DNA from: Allosalinactinospora lopnorensis
Lineage (GTDB): Bacteria; Actinomycetota; Actinomycetes; Streptosporangiales; Streptosporangiaceae
Direction: 5' to 3'
DNA: 52,287 nt
Assembly (NCBI RefSeq): GCF_000981225.1
Contig: NZ_LAJC01000039.1
Coordinates: forward strand, 1-52,287
Of this stretch, positions 28,823-37,544 are shown piece after piece. Below the pieces are notes generated by a model. The model saw only the letters and a program-made list of their open reading frames with translations. It searched no databases and had not been told where the DNA came from. The stretch's first letter is position 1. Each line of letters opens with the position of its first letter. The position numbers were made by a program, and so were the translations under genes.

Positions 28823-30417
28823 CGACCGGCATCCCCCAGCCCGCCAGCGCTCGACAGGATCTGCGTATCGGGATCGACGTCGGTGGCACCAACACCGACG
28901 CCGTCGCCCTCGACACCTCCTCGACGCCGGTGGCCAAGGCGAAGGTGGCCACGACCATCGACATCACCTCCGGTATCCGCCGGGCGCTAGGCGAAGTGCT
29001 GGCCAACCCCCGTGTCGATGCCACACGCGTCGGCCATATCATGCTCGGCACGACCCACGCGACCAACGCCGTGCTGCAGCGTCGCGACCTGCGCCGGGTC
29101 GCGGTGATCCGGATCGGGGCCCCCGCCTCGGTCGCGGTGCGGCCGATGTTCGGCTGGCCCGAAGACCTGCACCAGCACGTGTCGGTCGGGTCACGGATCG
29201 TGCGCGGCGGGGTCGAACTCAACGGAAGCGACGGCGTCCCCTTCGACGCCGATGAGGTCACCCGTTTCTGCGAGGAGATCGCCGGAAAGGCCGAGGCGGT
29301 GGCCATCTCCAGCGTCTTCGCCCCGGTTTCGCCCCGCCACGAGCTACTCGCCCGCGACATCGTCCGCCGAGAACTCGGCGACATCCCTCTCTCACTCTCC
29401 CACGAGATCGCCTCCCTGGGCCTGCTGGAGCGGGAGAACGCCACCATCATCAACGCGGCGCTGGGCCACGTGGCCCGGAAGATCGTGGCGGCCATCGAGG
29501 ACGCACTGGCCAGCTTCGACCTCGACCACGTCGTTCCGTACTTCACACAGAACGACGGCACTCTCATGAGCCTGGACTTCACGGAGCGCACACCGGTGCT
29601 GACCATCGGCAGCGGGCCGGCCAACAGCCTTCGGGGCGCCGCCTTCCTGAGCGACCTGTCCGATGCCCTCGTCATCGATATCGGCGGCACCTCCACCGAC
29701 GTCGGCGCGCTCGTTCAGTCCTTCCCACGCGAGTCGACGTTTGGTGTGGAGGTAGGCGGGGTCGCCACCAACTTCCGCATGCCCGACCTGGTGAGCATCG
29801 CGATTGGCGGCGGCACGATCGTGCGGCGCGCGGAGGATGGCACCGTCCAGCTCGGTCCGCAGAGTGTCGGCCACGACCTTTTGCACTGCGCGCTCACCTT
29901 CGGCGGTGACACCCCGACCCTGACCGATGCCGCCGCTGTTGAGGGGCGTGCCCGGATCGGCGACCGGATACCACCGGATACCTCGGCGTCCTTGCTGCGC
30001 GAGGCGCTGTCCCGCTCCGACCACGAACTCGCCGAGGCCGTGGATCGGGTCAAGGTCGCGCGTGGCGACGTCCCGCTCGTTGCTGTCGGTGGGGGCAGCG
30101 TCCTCCTGCCCGACGCTCTGCCCGGGGTCAGCAAGATCGTCCGGCCCGACGATTACGACGTGGCCAACGCCATCGGCGCTGCCATCGGCACGGTGAGCGG
30201 GCAGGTCGACCAGATTGTGGAGATTGGGGCCGGAACAGGAGGGCGAGCACGTGTCATAGAGGTAGCCCGGCAGGCCGCCATCGACAACGCGGTGGCCGCA
30301 GGGGCCGAGCCGTCCGCCGTCGAGATCGTGGACATCGACGAGATCCCGCTGACGTATCTCCGGGAGCCGGCCATTCGGCTGCGCGTGAAAGCCGCTGGCC
30401 CGCTGAGCAACGTGTGA
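28819..30417 (+). CDS. Hydantoinase/oxoprolinase family protein (HyuA-like)
   Basis: This 532-residue protein has the N-terminal hydantoinase/oxoprolinase domain (RIGIDVGGTNTDAVALD, an actin-like ATP-binding motif) and the hydantoinase A domain (VIDIGGTSTDVGAL at about 280-295, then AIGGGTIVRR). Family members cleave hydantoin, N-methylhydantoin or 5-oxoproline rings with ATP. Many have a HyuB-type partner, but none lies here, as is common for DUF917-linked forms. The GTG at 28819 was chosen over the ATG at 28786 because it overlaps the DUF917-2 stop and has GGAGG seven bases upstream. It probably acts with DUF917-2 in sequence. Confidence 0.88.
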   Translation: MTTGIPQPASARQDLRIGIDVGGTNTDAVALDTSSTPVAKAKVATTIDITSGIRRALGEVLANPRVDATRVGHIMLGTTHATNAVLQRRDLRRVAVIRIGAPASVAVRPMFGWPEDLHQHVSVGSRIVRGGVELNGSDGVPFDADEVTRFCEEIAGKAEAVAISSVFAPVSPRHELLARDIVRRELGDIPLSLSHEIASLGLLERENATIINAALGHVARKIVAAIEDALASFDLDHVVPYFTQNDGTLMSLDFTERTPVLTIGSGPANSLRGAAFLSDLSDALVIDIGGTSTDVGALVQSFPRESTFGVEVGGVATNFRMPDLVSIAIGGGTIVRRAEDGTVQLGPQSVGHDLLHCALTFGGDTPTLTDAAAVEGRARIGDRIPPDTSASLLREALSRSDHELAEAVDRVKVARGDVPLVAVGGGSVLLPDALPGVSKIVRPDDYDVANAIGAAIGTVSGQVDQIVEIGAGTGGRARVIEVARQAAIDNAVAAGAEPSAVEIVDIDEIPLTYLREPAIRLRVKAAGPLSNV

Positions 30418-30498
30418 ACATCCAAGACCACGCAAGCGCAAGGTATCCCGGTCGAGGTGGCATGCGGGTGTGGATGCGCCCGTGTCGAGTTAGGACGA

Positions 30499-30650
30499 CT
30501 GGCCGATCGCCGGTTCTGTCGCACCGAGCTCACCCGGTTGTGGGCAGGAATGTCACTGCGCACCCCACCCGCGAGGGCAAGATCTACCGTGCGGTGGTGC
30601 CCGATGTCTTCTTCCGCTGGGGATCGGCTGGTGTGATCATTCGCTTCGAT
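30499..30650 (+). pseudogene. IS3-family transposase remnant
   Basis: Two frames in succession read LADRRFCRTELTRLW and then NVTAHPTREGKIYRAVVPDVF, matching the start of the rve integrase core of IS3-family OrfB (LVDRxF..LWVTDITEHPTREGKxY..VVLDxFSR in typical members). About 50 codons remain, with a frameshift and degeneration after VFFRW. No catalytic DDE set or intact end can be seen. It marks an old insertion next to the duplicated DUF917 region. Confidence 0.7.
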
Positions 30651-30681
30651 CCGGGTGTGGCGGTTGCCGTGGGACGTAAGA

Positions 30682-30747
30682 GACCCGTGGCTCTCCTTAG
30701 ATCGTGACTGCCGCTAAGCCACGGCCGATCGCGGAAAGCCACGGGTC
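30682..30747. terminator. Inverted repeat between hydantoinase and NCS1 permease genes
   Basis: Eleven-base arms (GACCCGTGGCT at 30682-30692, AGCCACGGGTC at 30737-30747) flank 44 bases. The position between convergent genes suits a bidirectional terminator. Because it follows the IS3 remnant it could also be part of an old element end. Confidence 0.45.
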
Positions 30748-30845
30748 GTGACTAACGATGGTTGCCGCATCAACTTCAGGCGGCAGCAGAGTTGGTTCTG
30801 CTTACGTCGAGTCGATGCGCATGGGTTTACTCCTCACGTTGCCGG

Positions 30846-32209
30846 TCATGTGATGGGATTCGACGTCGGTCCGGCCTGGTCTTCGAGAGGCGCCGGCGAC
30901 GTAAGGCTGCCCCATTCGCCGCGCTGGAACGCCTTGGCGAGGACGAGTTGTAGGACGAAGGCCACGAGGAACGAGTCGATCGCGGAGACGGTCGTCAGTT
31001 GGAAGAGTCCCAGGCCCGGGAACTCGGGGGTAGTCATGAACGCCACAAGGCTTCCGCAGACCCAGGCTGTCCAGGAGACGTGGCGGATCGCGGGCACGCG
31101 GCTCAGGTTCTCGAAACGGTACACGCGCCGGTTGACGACGAAGTAGTCCGCGGCGAACACCCCGCCGATCGGTGGAACCAAGGCGCTCAGCGCGAGCAGG
31201 AACGGTTCGAGCTGTTGGAGGATGCCGACCATGGCCAGCAGCGTGCCGAGGACGCCGGCGACGGCGGTCAGCTTCCACTTCGGCCAGCGGCGGAAGACCA
31301 GTGAGAACGCGAGTGCGGCCGAGTAGAGGTTGTTGTCGTTGGTCGTCCACTGCGACAGGATCAGGACCAGGAACGCGACGACGCCCCAGCCGAGCGTCAG
31401 CATGATCTGCACGATCTCGGACTCTCCCGTCGCGTGGGCGAGGATCGCCCCGACGAACACGATGATGACGTTACCGACCTGGAAGCCCAGTACAGCGGCC
31501 AGCACCGCATGCGTCGAGTTGCGCGCGTACCGGGTGATGTCGGGGGCGACGACGGCACCCACCATGAACGATCCCGCGACGATGGAGATGGCGACGCCCA
31601 TAGGCATCGGATCGCCAGGCACCGGGGCGGCGACCAGCTCGCCCCACGGGTTGTCCCGGAGCACCATGACCAGCGATGCGAACATGAGGATGACCAGTGC
31701 CGGCACCGCGATCAGGCTGAGTTTTTCTATGGCCCGGTAGCCGAAGATCGCGGTTGATGTCATGAGCAGCCCGCCGACAAACACCAGCAGGAGCACCGGG
31801 GGTTCGAACCCGCCGTGCTGGAACACCGTGAAGGCGGTCTCCCCGAACAGTCCCGTCTGCACACCGAACCAGCCGTAGCTGCCCAGCGCGAGGACGAGCG
31901 CTGTCAGGTAGGAGCCCTTCTCTCCGAACGCGAAGCGGGAGATCATCGCGGTGGACAGGTGCGTTCGCGCCCCTACCATCCCGGACAATACCGCGACGAA
32001 CGTGAGCACGAGCGAACCCGCGAACACCGCGATGAACGCGTCGCGGATCGGCAACCCGCTCCCAACGGTGCCACCCAGGAGAAACGCGGCAATCGTCATC
32101 CCGACGCGACCCAGACGACCCCCATCTGCAGCCAGTTCTTGCGCATGTCATCGGGGACTGGCTCGCGCTCGTAGTCCTTGACGATGCTGACCTGGTCTTG
32201 GTTCTGCAT
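30846..32209 (-). CDS. NCS1-family permease (cytosine/allantoin/hydantoin type; frameshifted as read)
   Basis: This membrane transporter of about 454 residues after repair belongs to the nucleobase-cation-symport-1 family, with about 12 hydrophobic segments. It has the family features ARTHLSTAMISRFAFG, GSYGWFGVQTGLFGE, the APDITRYAR stretch and the C-terminal LVPPIGGVFAADYFVV. The N terminus (MQNQDQVSIVKDYEREPVP), starting at 32209 after GGAGTGAGG, is in another frame from the body. One added G at about 32105 joins VVWVA to VGMTIAAFLLGG. Context (PucR regulator, DUF917, hydantoinase) suggests uptake of a hydantoin- or purine-like ring compound. Confidence 0.85.
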
Positions 32210-33079
32210 GGCCTCACTCCCTGTGGAATTGTGGAACTAAGGAACCAGAACGGTTCTCGGCCAGGACGTCATTGATGCGGCTGTTCCAAAGAGCGCGGAT
32301 CCACGAGTTCAAGCCCGTCCACGCAGCATCAGGCGTCCCTACGTGTGAACGCGACGCCCCAGCGTGGGAAAGCCGCTGGCCATGCCACACAGCCCCGCAC
32401 CGATATCAATTGGAGGCGGGCACCAGTGCGGAGCGGATTTCGATGGCCATAGCCATCGATAACTACTGGCATCGGAACCTCTTGGGGGAAACAGCGGGGG
32501 AAGTGCTGCCAGCGCCACGGCTCTGGCATAAGGCGTGTCACGAGCACGGCCACGAGCCTACGGGGGCGGGGGCGCGCAGTGGGGTTTTTCGCAAAAAGGG
32601 GATGACAGGACGATCCCCCGCATAGCCAGCGCAGGTGCGGCGCCAGCAGCCAAGACGGGATGCACGTGCATTCGGGTGTGCACAAAGGACCGCTCCGGCG
32701 TTCGGCGAGCGCTCCCATGGCGCAGCCGATCGTGCCGATCAGCAACAGCAACAGCATTTCGCGCGGCCTGTTGAGTAATGTGCCACTGAGGTGAATCCAG
32801 CGAGTTTCACTCGACCTGTCTATGTCTGAAGCGGGCGAGAACGAGAGCGGCTTCGGCCTTCCTCGCCTGCTCCAGGATCTGGTGAAGGTCGGGACCCGGG
32901 GACGGAATCGAGCCTTCCACGGGAACCCGCGGGGCTTAGTCACCTCGCCTTCCGCCTGGGGCTTCACACCTATATCCTGGGAACAGGGTTTTCCCGACCT
33001 CCTGGTTCGCGTACTTCGCCGCGCATCGCCCGCTCCGGATTCTCCGGGATCACCTCACTATCACGCGTCCAGAGGAAAG
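32210..33079. other. Long region without recognised gene
   Basis: Nothing is supported here. The frames on both strands (longest 212 codons, minus strand, 32329-32967) have erratic composition and no ribosome site or family similarity. A partial GAGCGCTCCCA at 32706-32716 is only half of a CelR operator. The NCS1 promoter should lie near 32210-32270. Confidence 0.4.
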
Positions 33080-33546
33080 CACACGTCAATACTGGGGGTA
33101 CAAAATGCACCCTCGGCATGGAGCAGTGATCGTATCCATGGGATGATATGCCCCCGTATCGCACCCCGGAAAAATTGCGTGTTCCGGACCGGGCGCTATT
33201 GGTGTTCAAGCCAGCCGAATTTCCGGTCCATCCACGTATTCGACGATCGCGTTCCCCTTCCTTGGGAGACGGGCCCGCTGTTCAACGCCGCTGTGGCCGG
33301 ATTCGGCGAACCGGCCGGCCCGGTAGACCGACAGCGCCGCCGCACCGCGTCCCGGGAGGCCACATTCACGCAGACACGAAGCGCGAAGCCTCTTTGCGAA
33401 CCGCATCTCAAAGGGAGACCGCCGAGGAACCGATATCCGGCGCACCTATCGACAATCCCGCGTTGTGCACCCCGCACAAGAATCAAAGGCAATACAGTGC
33501 ACAGCGCCAATAACGCTTCCACCGCACCGCCCTAAACTCAGGTCCC
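33080..33546 (+). repeat. Conserved leader, copy B (upstream of DUF917-3)
   Basis: This is the second copy of the leader at 25565-26036. It includes the AT-rich ACACGT...GGTACAAAA start, the GCGCTATTGG.GTTCAAGCC stretch near 33191 and the near-identical 136 bases 33411-33546. TAAACT at 33533-33538 again precedes the ATG by eight bases. Confidence 0.75.
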
Positions 33547-34611
33547 ATGAAACTGGACGAGACCACACTCCCCGTCTACGCGAGGGGGACGGCGATCCTC
33601 GGCGCGGGCCGTGGAGGTCCTACCCGTACTGGGCTGCTTGCGGCCCTCCAAGCTGTGGAGGACAAGGGCCCCGTTGAGATGATCTCTCTTGAGGACGTGC
33701 CCCATGACGAACTGATCATCCCGGGTGGCAGGTTCGATTCGCCCGATGTTCTGCTGGAGAAGCAGCTCTGCGATTCCAGAGAGGGCATGTGGTTGCAGGA
33801 GATGATCGAGTGGGAAACCGGGAAACGGGTCTGCGCCCTCATGCCGGGAGAGGTGGGTGGGAGCAATGGTCTCGCACCGGTGAAATGGGCGGCGCACACC
33901 GGCCTTCCCATCGTCGACGCGAACGGAACGGGTCGTGCTCTACCCGAAGCGCAGATGATCAACATGCATGTCGCGAGGACTCCCGCGACCCGATCGGGCC
34001 TGATCGAGAAACGCGGGCTCAAGACGGTCCTGCGTAACATGGACGCCGTCCTGTTGGAACACGTCCCGCATCCGACGGACGCGGCGCGTGACTGCGCCAC
34101 GAACATAACCGACCGTGTCTTCACCGGTGCCCAAGCAAGGGGCATCGCGACCCCCGGAAGTGTCTCGCGTGCCCTGCGGATCGGGCGGGCACTGGCCGAG
34201 GCGCCCGTCGACCGAGTCCACACCCTGCTGGACCATCTCGGTAGCCGTGTGCTGATGACCGGCAAGGTCAGCGGCATCGAGCACCGCACGAACGGTGGTT
34301 TCGGCCATGGGGAGGCCATGGTGGACAGCACGGGCATCGACCACGGCCGGCTCCGGCTCGTCCGCGTCGAAATCCGAAAAGAAAACCTCCTGGTGCTGCA
34401 GGAGGGCGGAGTCGTGACCTCGAAGCCCAGCATCATCACCCTCCTCGACGCCCAGACCGGAGACGTCACCTCCCCCGAGAACCTGTGCCACGGCCAGCGC
34501 AGCACCCTGGTGGTTTCTCCCGCCCCCGACATCTGGCCCACACCCGACGGTCTGGCGATCGCGAGTCCACGCACGTTCAGCTACGACTTCGACTACCAAC
34601 CCCTGGAATAA
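33547..34611 (+). CDS. DUF917 protein, copy 3 (diverged, possibly decaying)
   Basis: This 354-residue frame is intact but diverges at motifs the other two copies share. GAGGGG becomes GAGRGG followed by Pro (19-26), DADGMGRA becomes DANGTGRA, and IFTETIRYGQR becomes TSPENLCHGQR. It ends at TAA eight or nine residues earlier than copy 1, so the ATGA overlap with the ATPase is lost. The downstream ATPase copy is broken. The loss of family-conserved glycines and an acidic residue suggests relaxed selection, though neofunctionalisation cannot be excluded. It derives from the same duplication that copied the leader. Confidence 0.75.
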   Translation: MKLDETTLPVYARGTAILGAGRGGPTRTGLLAALQAVEDKGPVEMISLEDVPHDELIIPGGRFDSPDVLLEKQLCDSREGMWLQEMIEWETGKRVCALMPGEVGGSNGLAPVKWAAHTGLPIVDANGTGRALPEAQMINMHVARTPATRSGLIEKRGLKTVLRNMDAVLLEHVPHPTDAARDCATNITDRVFTGAQARGIATPGSVSRALRIGRALAEAPVDRVHTLLDHLGSRVLMTGKVSGIEHRTNGGFGHGEAMVDSTGIDHGRLRLVRVEIRKENLLVLQEGGVVTSKPSIITLLDAQTGDVTSPENLCHGQRSTLVVSPAPDIWPTPDGLAIASPRTFSYDFDYQPLE

Positions 34612-34641
34612 TCCTCACTCATCCGGAAACAGTGAAGAACG

Positions 34642-35111
34642 ATGACGTCCGAAACGGTCGGCGGGCAGCGCACAGCTGCCGCCCCGCGTCACCACCTAGT
34701 CGCCCCCCTTCGCTGGGCTCTTTCGCCTCACCCAACCTGAGCGGCCGCTCGATCAGTTGCCCCACATCGCCCGCGGCCTGGTCGCCGAGCACACGCGCAG
34801 ATGGGGGGTGGCATCCCTGCCGGAGGACGCCCAGACAGTGACGAGCGAACTGGTCACCAACGCTGTTCGCTATGCCGTGGCCTGCCCCTGCGACCGGATC
34901 CTCCTGCACCTACTGCCCACCGGGTTCGATATGGATCGGGGTCATCGACCCCTCCCCGGAGCTCCCCGGTCCATGTACCCCCGAACCGCTGTCCGAGAAT
35001 GCCCGCAGGCTCCGCCAGGTCGTGGACCGGCTGACGCGCGGGCGGTGGGGATGCGAGCCGCTGCCCGGCGGCAAGATCGTGTGGGCCCGGCTCACGTGCC
35101 CACGCAACTGA
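34642..35111 (+). pseudogene. RsbW-like ATPase, broken copy
   Basis: This is the counterpart of the gene at 27122. It starts at ATG 34642 (MTSETVGGQR) and is interrupted twice. Near 34705-34720 the frame acquires a stop (SPHPT-stop), while FRLTQPERPLDQLPHIARGLVAEH continues in another frame. Near 34915-34920 the junction before PGSIWIGVIDPSPELPGP is two bases shorter than in the intact copy. The ending GKIVWARLTCPRN is recognisable. These changes differ from the simple one-G losses elsewhere, so this is probably true decay. Confidence 0.75.
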
Positions 35112-35188
35112 ACTCAGTGCTCCAGCCCTAAGGCTGCCCATGGCGAGCCCCTGCCGGACACGTCCGCGCACCGGCCGGGAGCCGGGAT

Positions 35189-35500
35189 TCACCCCACCGA
35201 CCCTGGCAGCCGGTGGTCATGCTCCGCGGCGGTCGGGGCCGTCGGCGGGGCCTCCTCCTCGGACCACACCAGTTCGAGACTCCAGCAGCGGCCCAGGGTC
35301 GCCAGTGCCATCTGAGGGGAGGAGAACAGGCCGCATGCGCCGCGTCTCCCCCGCGCGTAGACCACCGTCCTATCGGGGTAGCACAGCCCCACGAACATCG
35401 GTTGGTGAAGACCGCCTCCCGGCGCACGGCTCCACAGTGTGAACCGTTTCGGGGCGACGCGGTGCGGTAATTCCTCGAACCCAGCGTGCAGGAGCGACAT
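35189..35500 (-). CDS. Small hypothetical protein
   Basis: This 103-residue frame starts at ATG 35500 with a GGTGGGGAG site six bases upstream. The first 80 residues look protein-like (MSLLHAGFEELPHRVAPKRF, then GLHQPMFVGLCYPDRTVVYA and SLELVWSEEE), and the rest is low-complexity. It resembles the many short actinobacterial proteins of unknown role found near XRE/HATPase genes. No family was recognised. The longer frame upstream of the ATG is probably not translated. Confidence 0.4.
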   Translation of the reverse strand: MSLLHAGFEELPHRVAPKRFTLWSRAPGGGLHQPMFVGLCYPDRTVVYARGRRGACGLFSSPQMALATLGRCWSLELVWSEEEAPPTAPTAAEHDHRLPGSVG

Positions 35501-36266
35501 CTCCCCACCTCTTGCCGGTCGGAAAGGCCCAATGGGCATGTCTCCATGCTGCGTCCCGGGCGCCGGCGTGGACAGAGAGAGGCCGCTACATGGCGGCCTG
35601 TAGCGTCTCCCGGTCACGGGGCGGCCCGGAAGGCCCCCGGACACGGGCCGGCAGTGGCGCTGCACCGTCTGAACACGACAAAAGCGACACGATTGTGTCA
35701 CCGTTGGAGGCAACCACCCCGGGGCGCCATGACCGCCAGAGAATCCACGTGAATACTCTCCGTCACAAACGTTGCCCTCGGGGCGCCACGGCGGTTCTCT
35801 GTGTACCGCCCCCGGCACACAGGGTGGCGCCCTCGCCCGCTTTCCCCGGGCCGGATCGCGCTTTCCCCCGGAGCCGCATGGTGGACACACGGCAAAAACC
35901 GTTGTGTAGTAGAGCTGAGCTGGGCTGCTGCGTATTTCAACGATGCGCCATGCAGCGATCTATACTGTGACTGATGTCACACCTTCGGGCACCAGGGGGC
36001 ACTCAGGCGATGTAGATCGGTTTTCATCCTTTCGGCGGGGCCCGACGCGTATTCCGCGACTACGCACCCCAAGGCAACTCCAGGTAGTGGCCTGAAACGA
36101 TCTACCGACTCACAGAGGGGCCCGGAGGGCAGAAGGCATGGCCACTCCGCGAGATTCCGCGCCTCGATCGGGTGATCCCCTGGTCGCGGCCGTGGAGCAA
36201 CGGGCAAGGCACCGCCGATCCAGGTGAGCCGCCGTACCCGGCGGCCGGAGGGGCAAAGAGGAGATC
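35501..36266 (+). promoter_or_regulatory. Upstream region of proVWX
   Basis: No gene is supported in these 766 bases. A TATACT (35961-35966) can serve as a -10 element and runs directly into the palindrome TGTGACTGATGTCACA (35966-35981). The proV GTG is about 285 bases further on, which implies a long 5' leader or a second promoter. A short GACAC-GATT-GTGTC dyad lies at 35686-35699. Confidence 0.5.
35966..35981. promoter_or_regulatory. CRP/FNR-type palindrome
   Basis: TGTGACTGATGTCACA fits the TGTGA-N6-TCACA consensus of CRP-family proteins (GlxR/Cmr/Crp in actinobacteria). It overlaps the end of a TATACT box, a position that would favour repression of a promoter starting there. Confidence 0.55.
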
Positions 36267-37544
36267 GTGCCAGCAGTACGCGCAGACAAGCTCTACAAGG
36301 TTTTCGGGAAACGTGCGGACCAGGCCGTCGAGCTGCTGAGCGACGGACGGCCCCGCGACCAGCTCCGGGAGCTGAACGTCACCGCGGCCGTGATCGACGT
36401 GTCCTTCGAGGTCGACGCCGGTGAGATCTTCGTCGTCATGGGGCTCTCGGGCTCCGGCAAGTCCACGCTGATCCGCATGCTCAACGGGCTGCTGGAACCC
36501 ACCGCCGGGACTGTCGAGATCAACGGAACCGACATCACCACCCTCCCCTCGAATGAGCTGCGGCGGCTCCGCAGCCGGCACATCAGCATGGTCTTCCAAC
36601 ACTTCGCGCTGTTCCCGCACCGCACCGTGCTGGACAACGCCGCCTACGGTCTCGAGGTCCGCGGCGTCCCGCGCGCGGAGCGGCGGGAGAAGGCCCGCTA
36701 CGCTCTCGACCTGGTCGGCCTGGAGGGCTGGGAGGACCACGTCCCAGAGCAGCTCTCCGGCGGCATGAAGCAGCGCGTGGGTCTGGCGCGCGCGCTGACC
36801 GCCGATACCGAGATCATCCTGATGGACGAGGCGTTCAGCGCGCTCGACCCGCTGATCCGGCGCGACATGCAGAGCCAGCTGCTGCAGCTCCAGGCCAGGC
36901 TGGGCAAGACGATCGTCTTCATCACCCATGACCTCAACGAGGCGATGCGGCTCGGCGACCGCATCTGCATGCTGCGCGACGGCCGCGTGGCGCAGATCGG
37001 CACTGCCGAGGAGATCCTCAACGCTCCGGCCAACGAATACGTCGCGCAGTTCATCGAGGACGTCGACCGCAGCCGCGTACTCAGGGCCTCCTCCGTCATG
37101 GAGCCGCCGACCGCGGTGCTCGGCCCCGCCCACGACCCGCGCGCCGCACTGCGCACCATGCGGGACAACCAGACCTCCTCGGCGTTCGTCGTGGGAAGCG
37201 ACCAGACCTTCGTCGGTGTGGTCCGGGACGGCGCCATCGGCGAGGCCGGCCGCACCGGCGCCACCGATCTGACCGGTCTCGTCGACCCCGGCGTCGAACG
37301 GGTGCACCCCGACACCACCGTCGCCGAACTGTTCCACCGGTCCGCGGTGACCCCGCACCCGCTGCCCGTGGTGGATGACGCCGGCCACCTCGTCGGTGTC
37401 ATTCCATGGACCGCGCTGCTGGCTGCCCTGGCCTCCGGCGACGGCGCCGGAAGCGGGATATCCGCCGGCTCACCGCCCGCGCGCGCCGAAGCCGGCGCGG
37501 GCGCGACGCAGCGGCCGGTCGAGAGCGAAGAGGGGGCGCGATGA
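36267..37544 (+). CDS. proV: Glycine betaine/proline ABC transporter ATP-binding protein
   Basis: The 425-residue ATPase has Walker A GLSGSGKST, Q-loop VFQHFALFPH, signature LSGGMKQRVGLARAL, Walker B IILMDEAFSALDP and the ProV-typical LIRRDMQSQLLQLQ. A pair of CBS-like segments follows (about residues 280-400), which in OpuA-type systems sense ionic strength. The GTG start follows AGAGGAG. The TGA overlaps the permease ATG (ATGA). It energises compatible-solute uptake under osmotic stress. Confidence 0.93.
   Translation: MPAVRADKLYKVFGKRADQAVELLSDGRPRDQLRELNVTAAVIDVSFEVDAGEIFVVMGLSGSGKSTLIRMLNGLLEPTAGTVEINGTDITTLPSNELRRLRSRHISMVFQHFALFPHRTVLDNAAYGLEVRGVPRAERREKARYALDLVGLEGWEDHVPEQLSGGMKQRVGLARALTADTEIILMDEAFSALDPLIRRDMQSQLLQLQARLGKTIVFITHDLNEAMRLGDRICMLRDGRVAQIGTAEEILNAPANEYVAQFIEDVDRSRVLRASSVMEPPTAVLGPAHDPRAALRTMRDNQTSSAFVVGSDQTFVGVVRDGAIGEAGRTGATDLTGLVDPGVERVHPDTTVAELFHRSAVTPHPLPVVDDAGHLVGVIPWTALLAALASGDGAGSGISAGSPPARAEAGAGATQRPVESEEGAR

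Noticed and set aside
32706-32716. Possible third CelR operator (GAGCGCTCCCA)
   Set aside because: Only the right half and core match; the left side reads CGGC instead of TGGG, and no glucan gene is near.
32329-32967. 212-codon minus-strand frame upstream of the NCS1 gene
   Set aside because: Composition changes abruptly along the frame, with no start site and no family match; it is probably non-coding.
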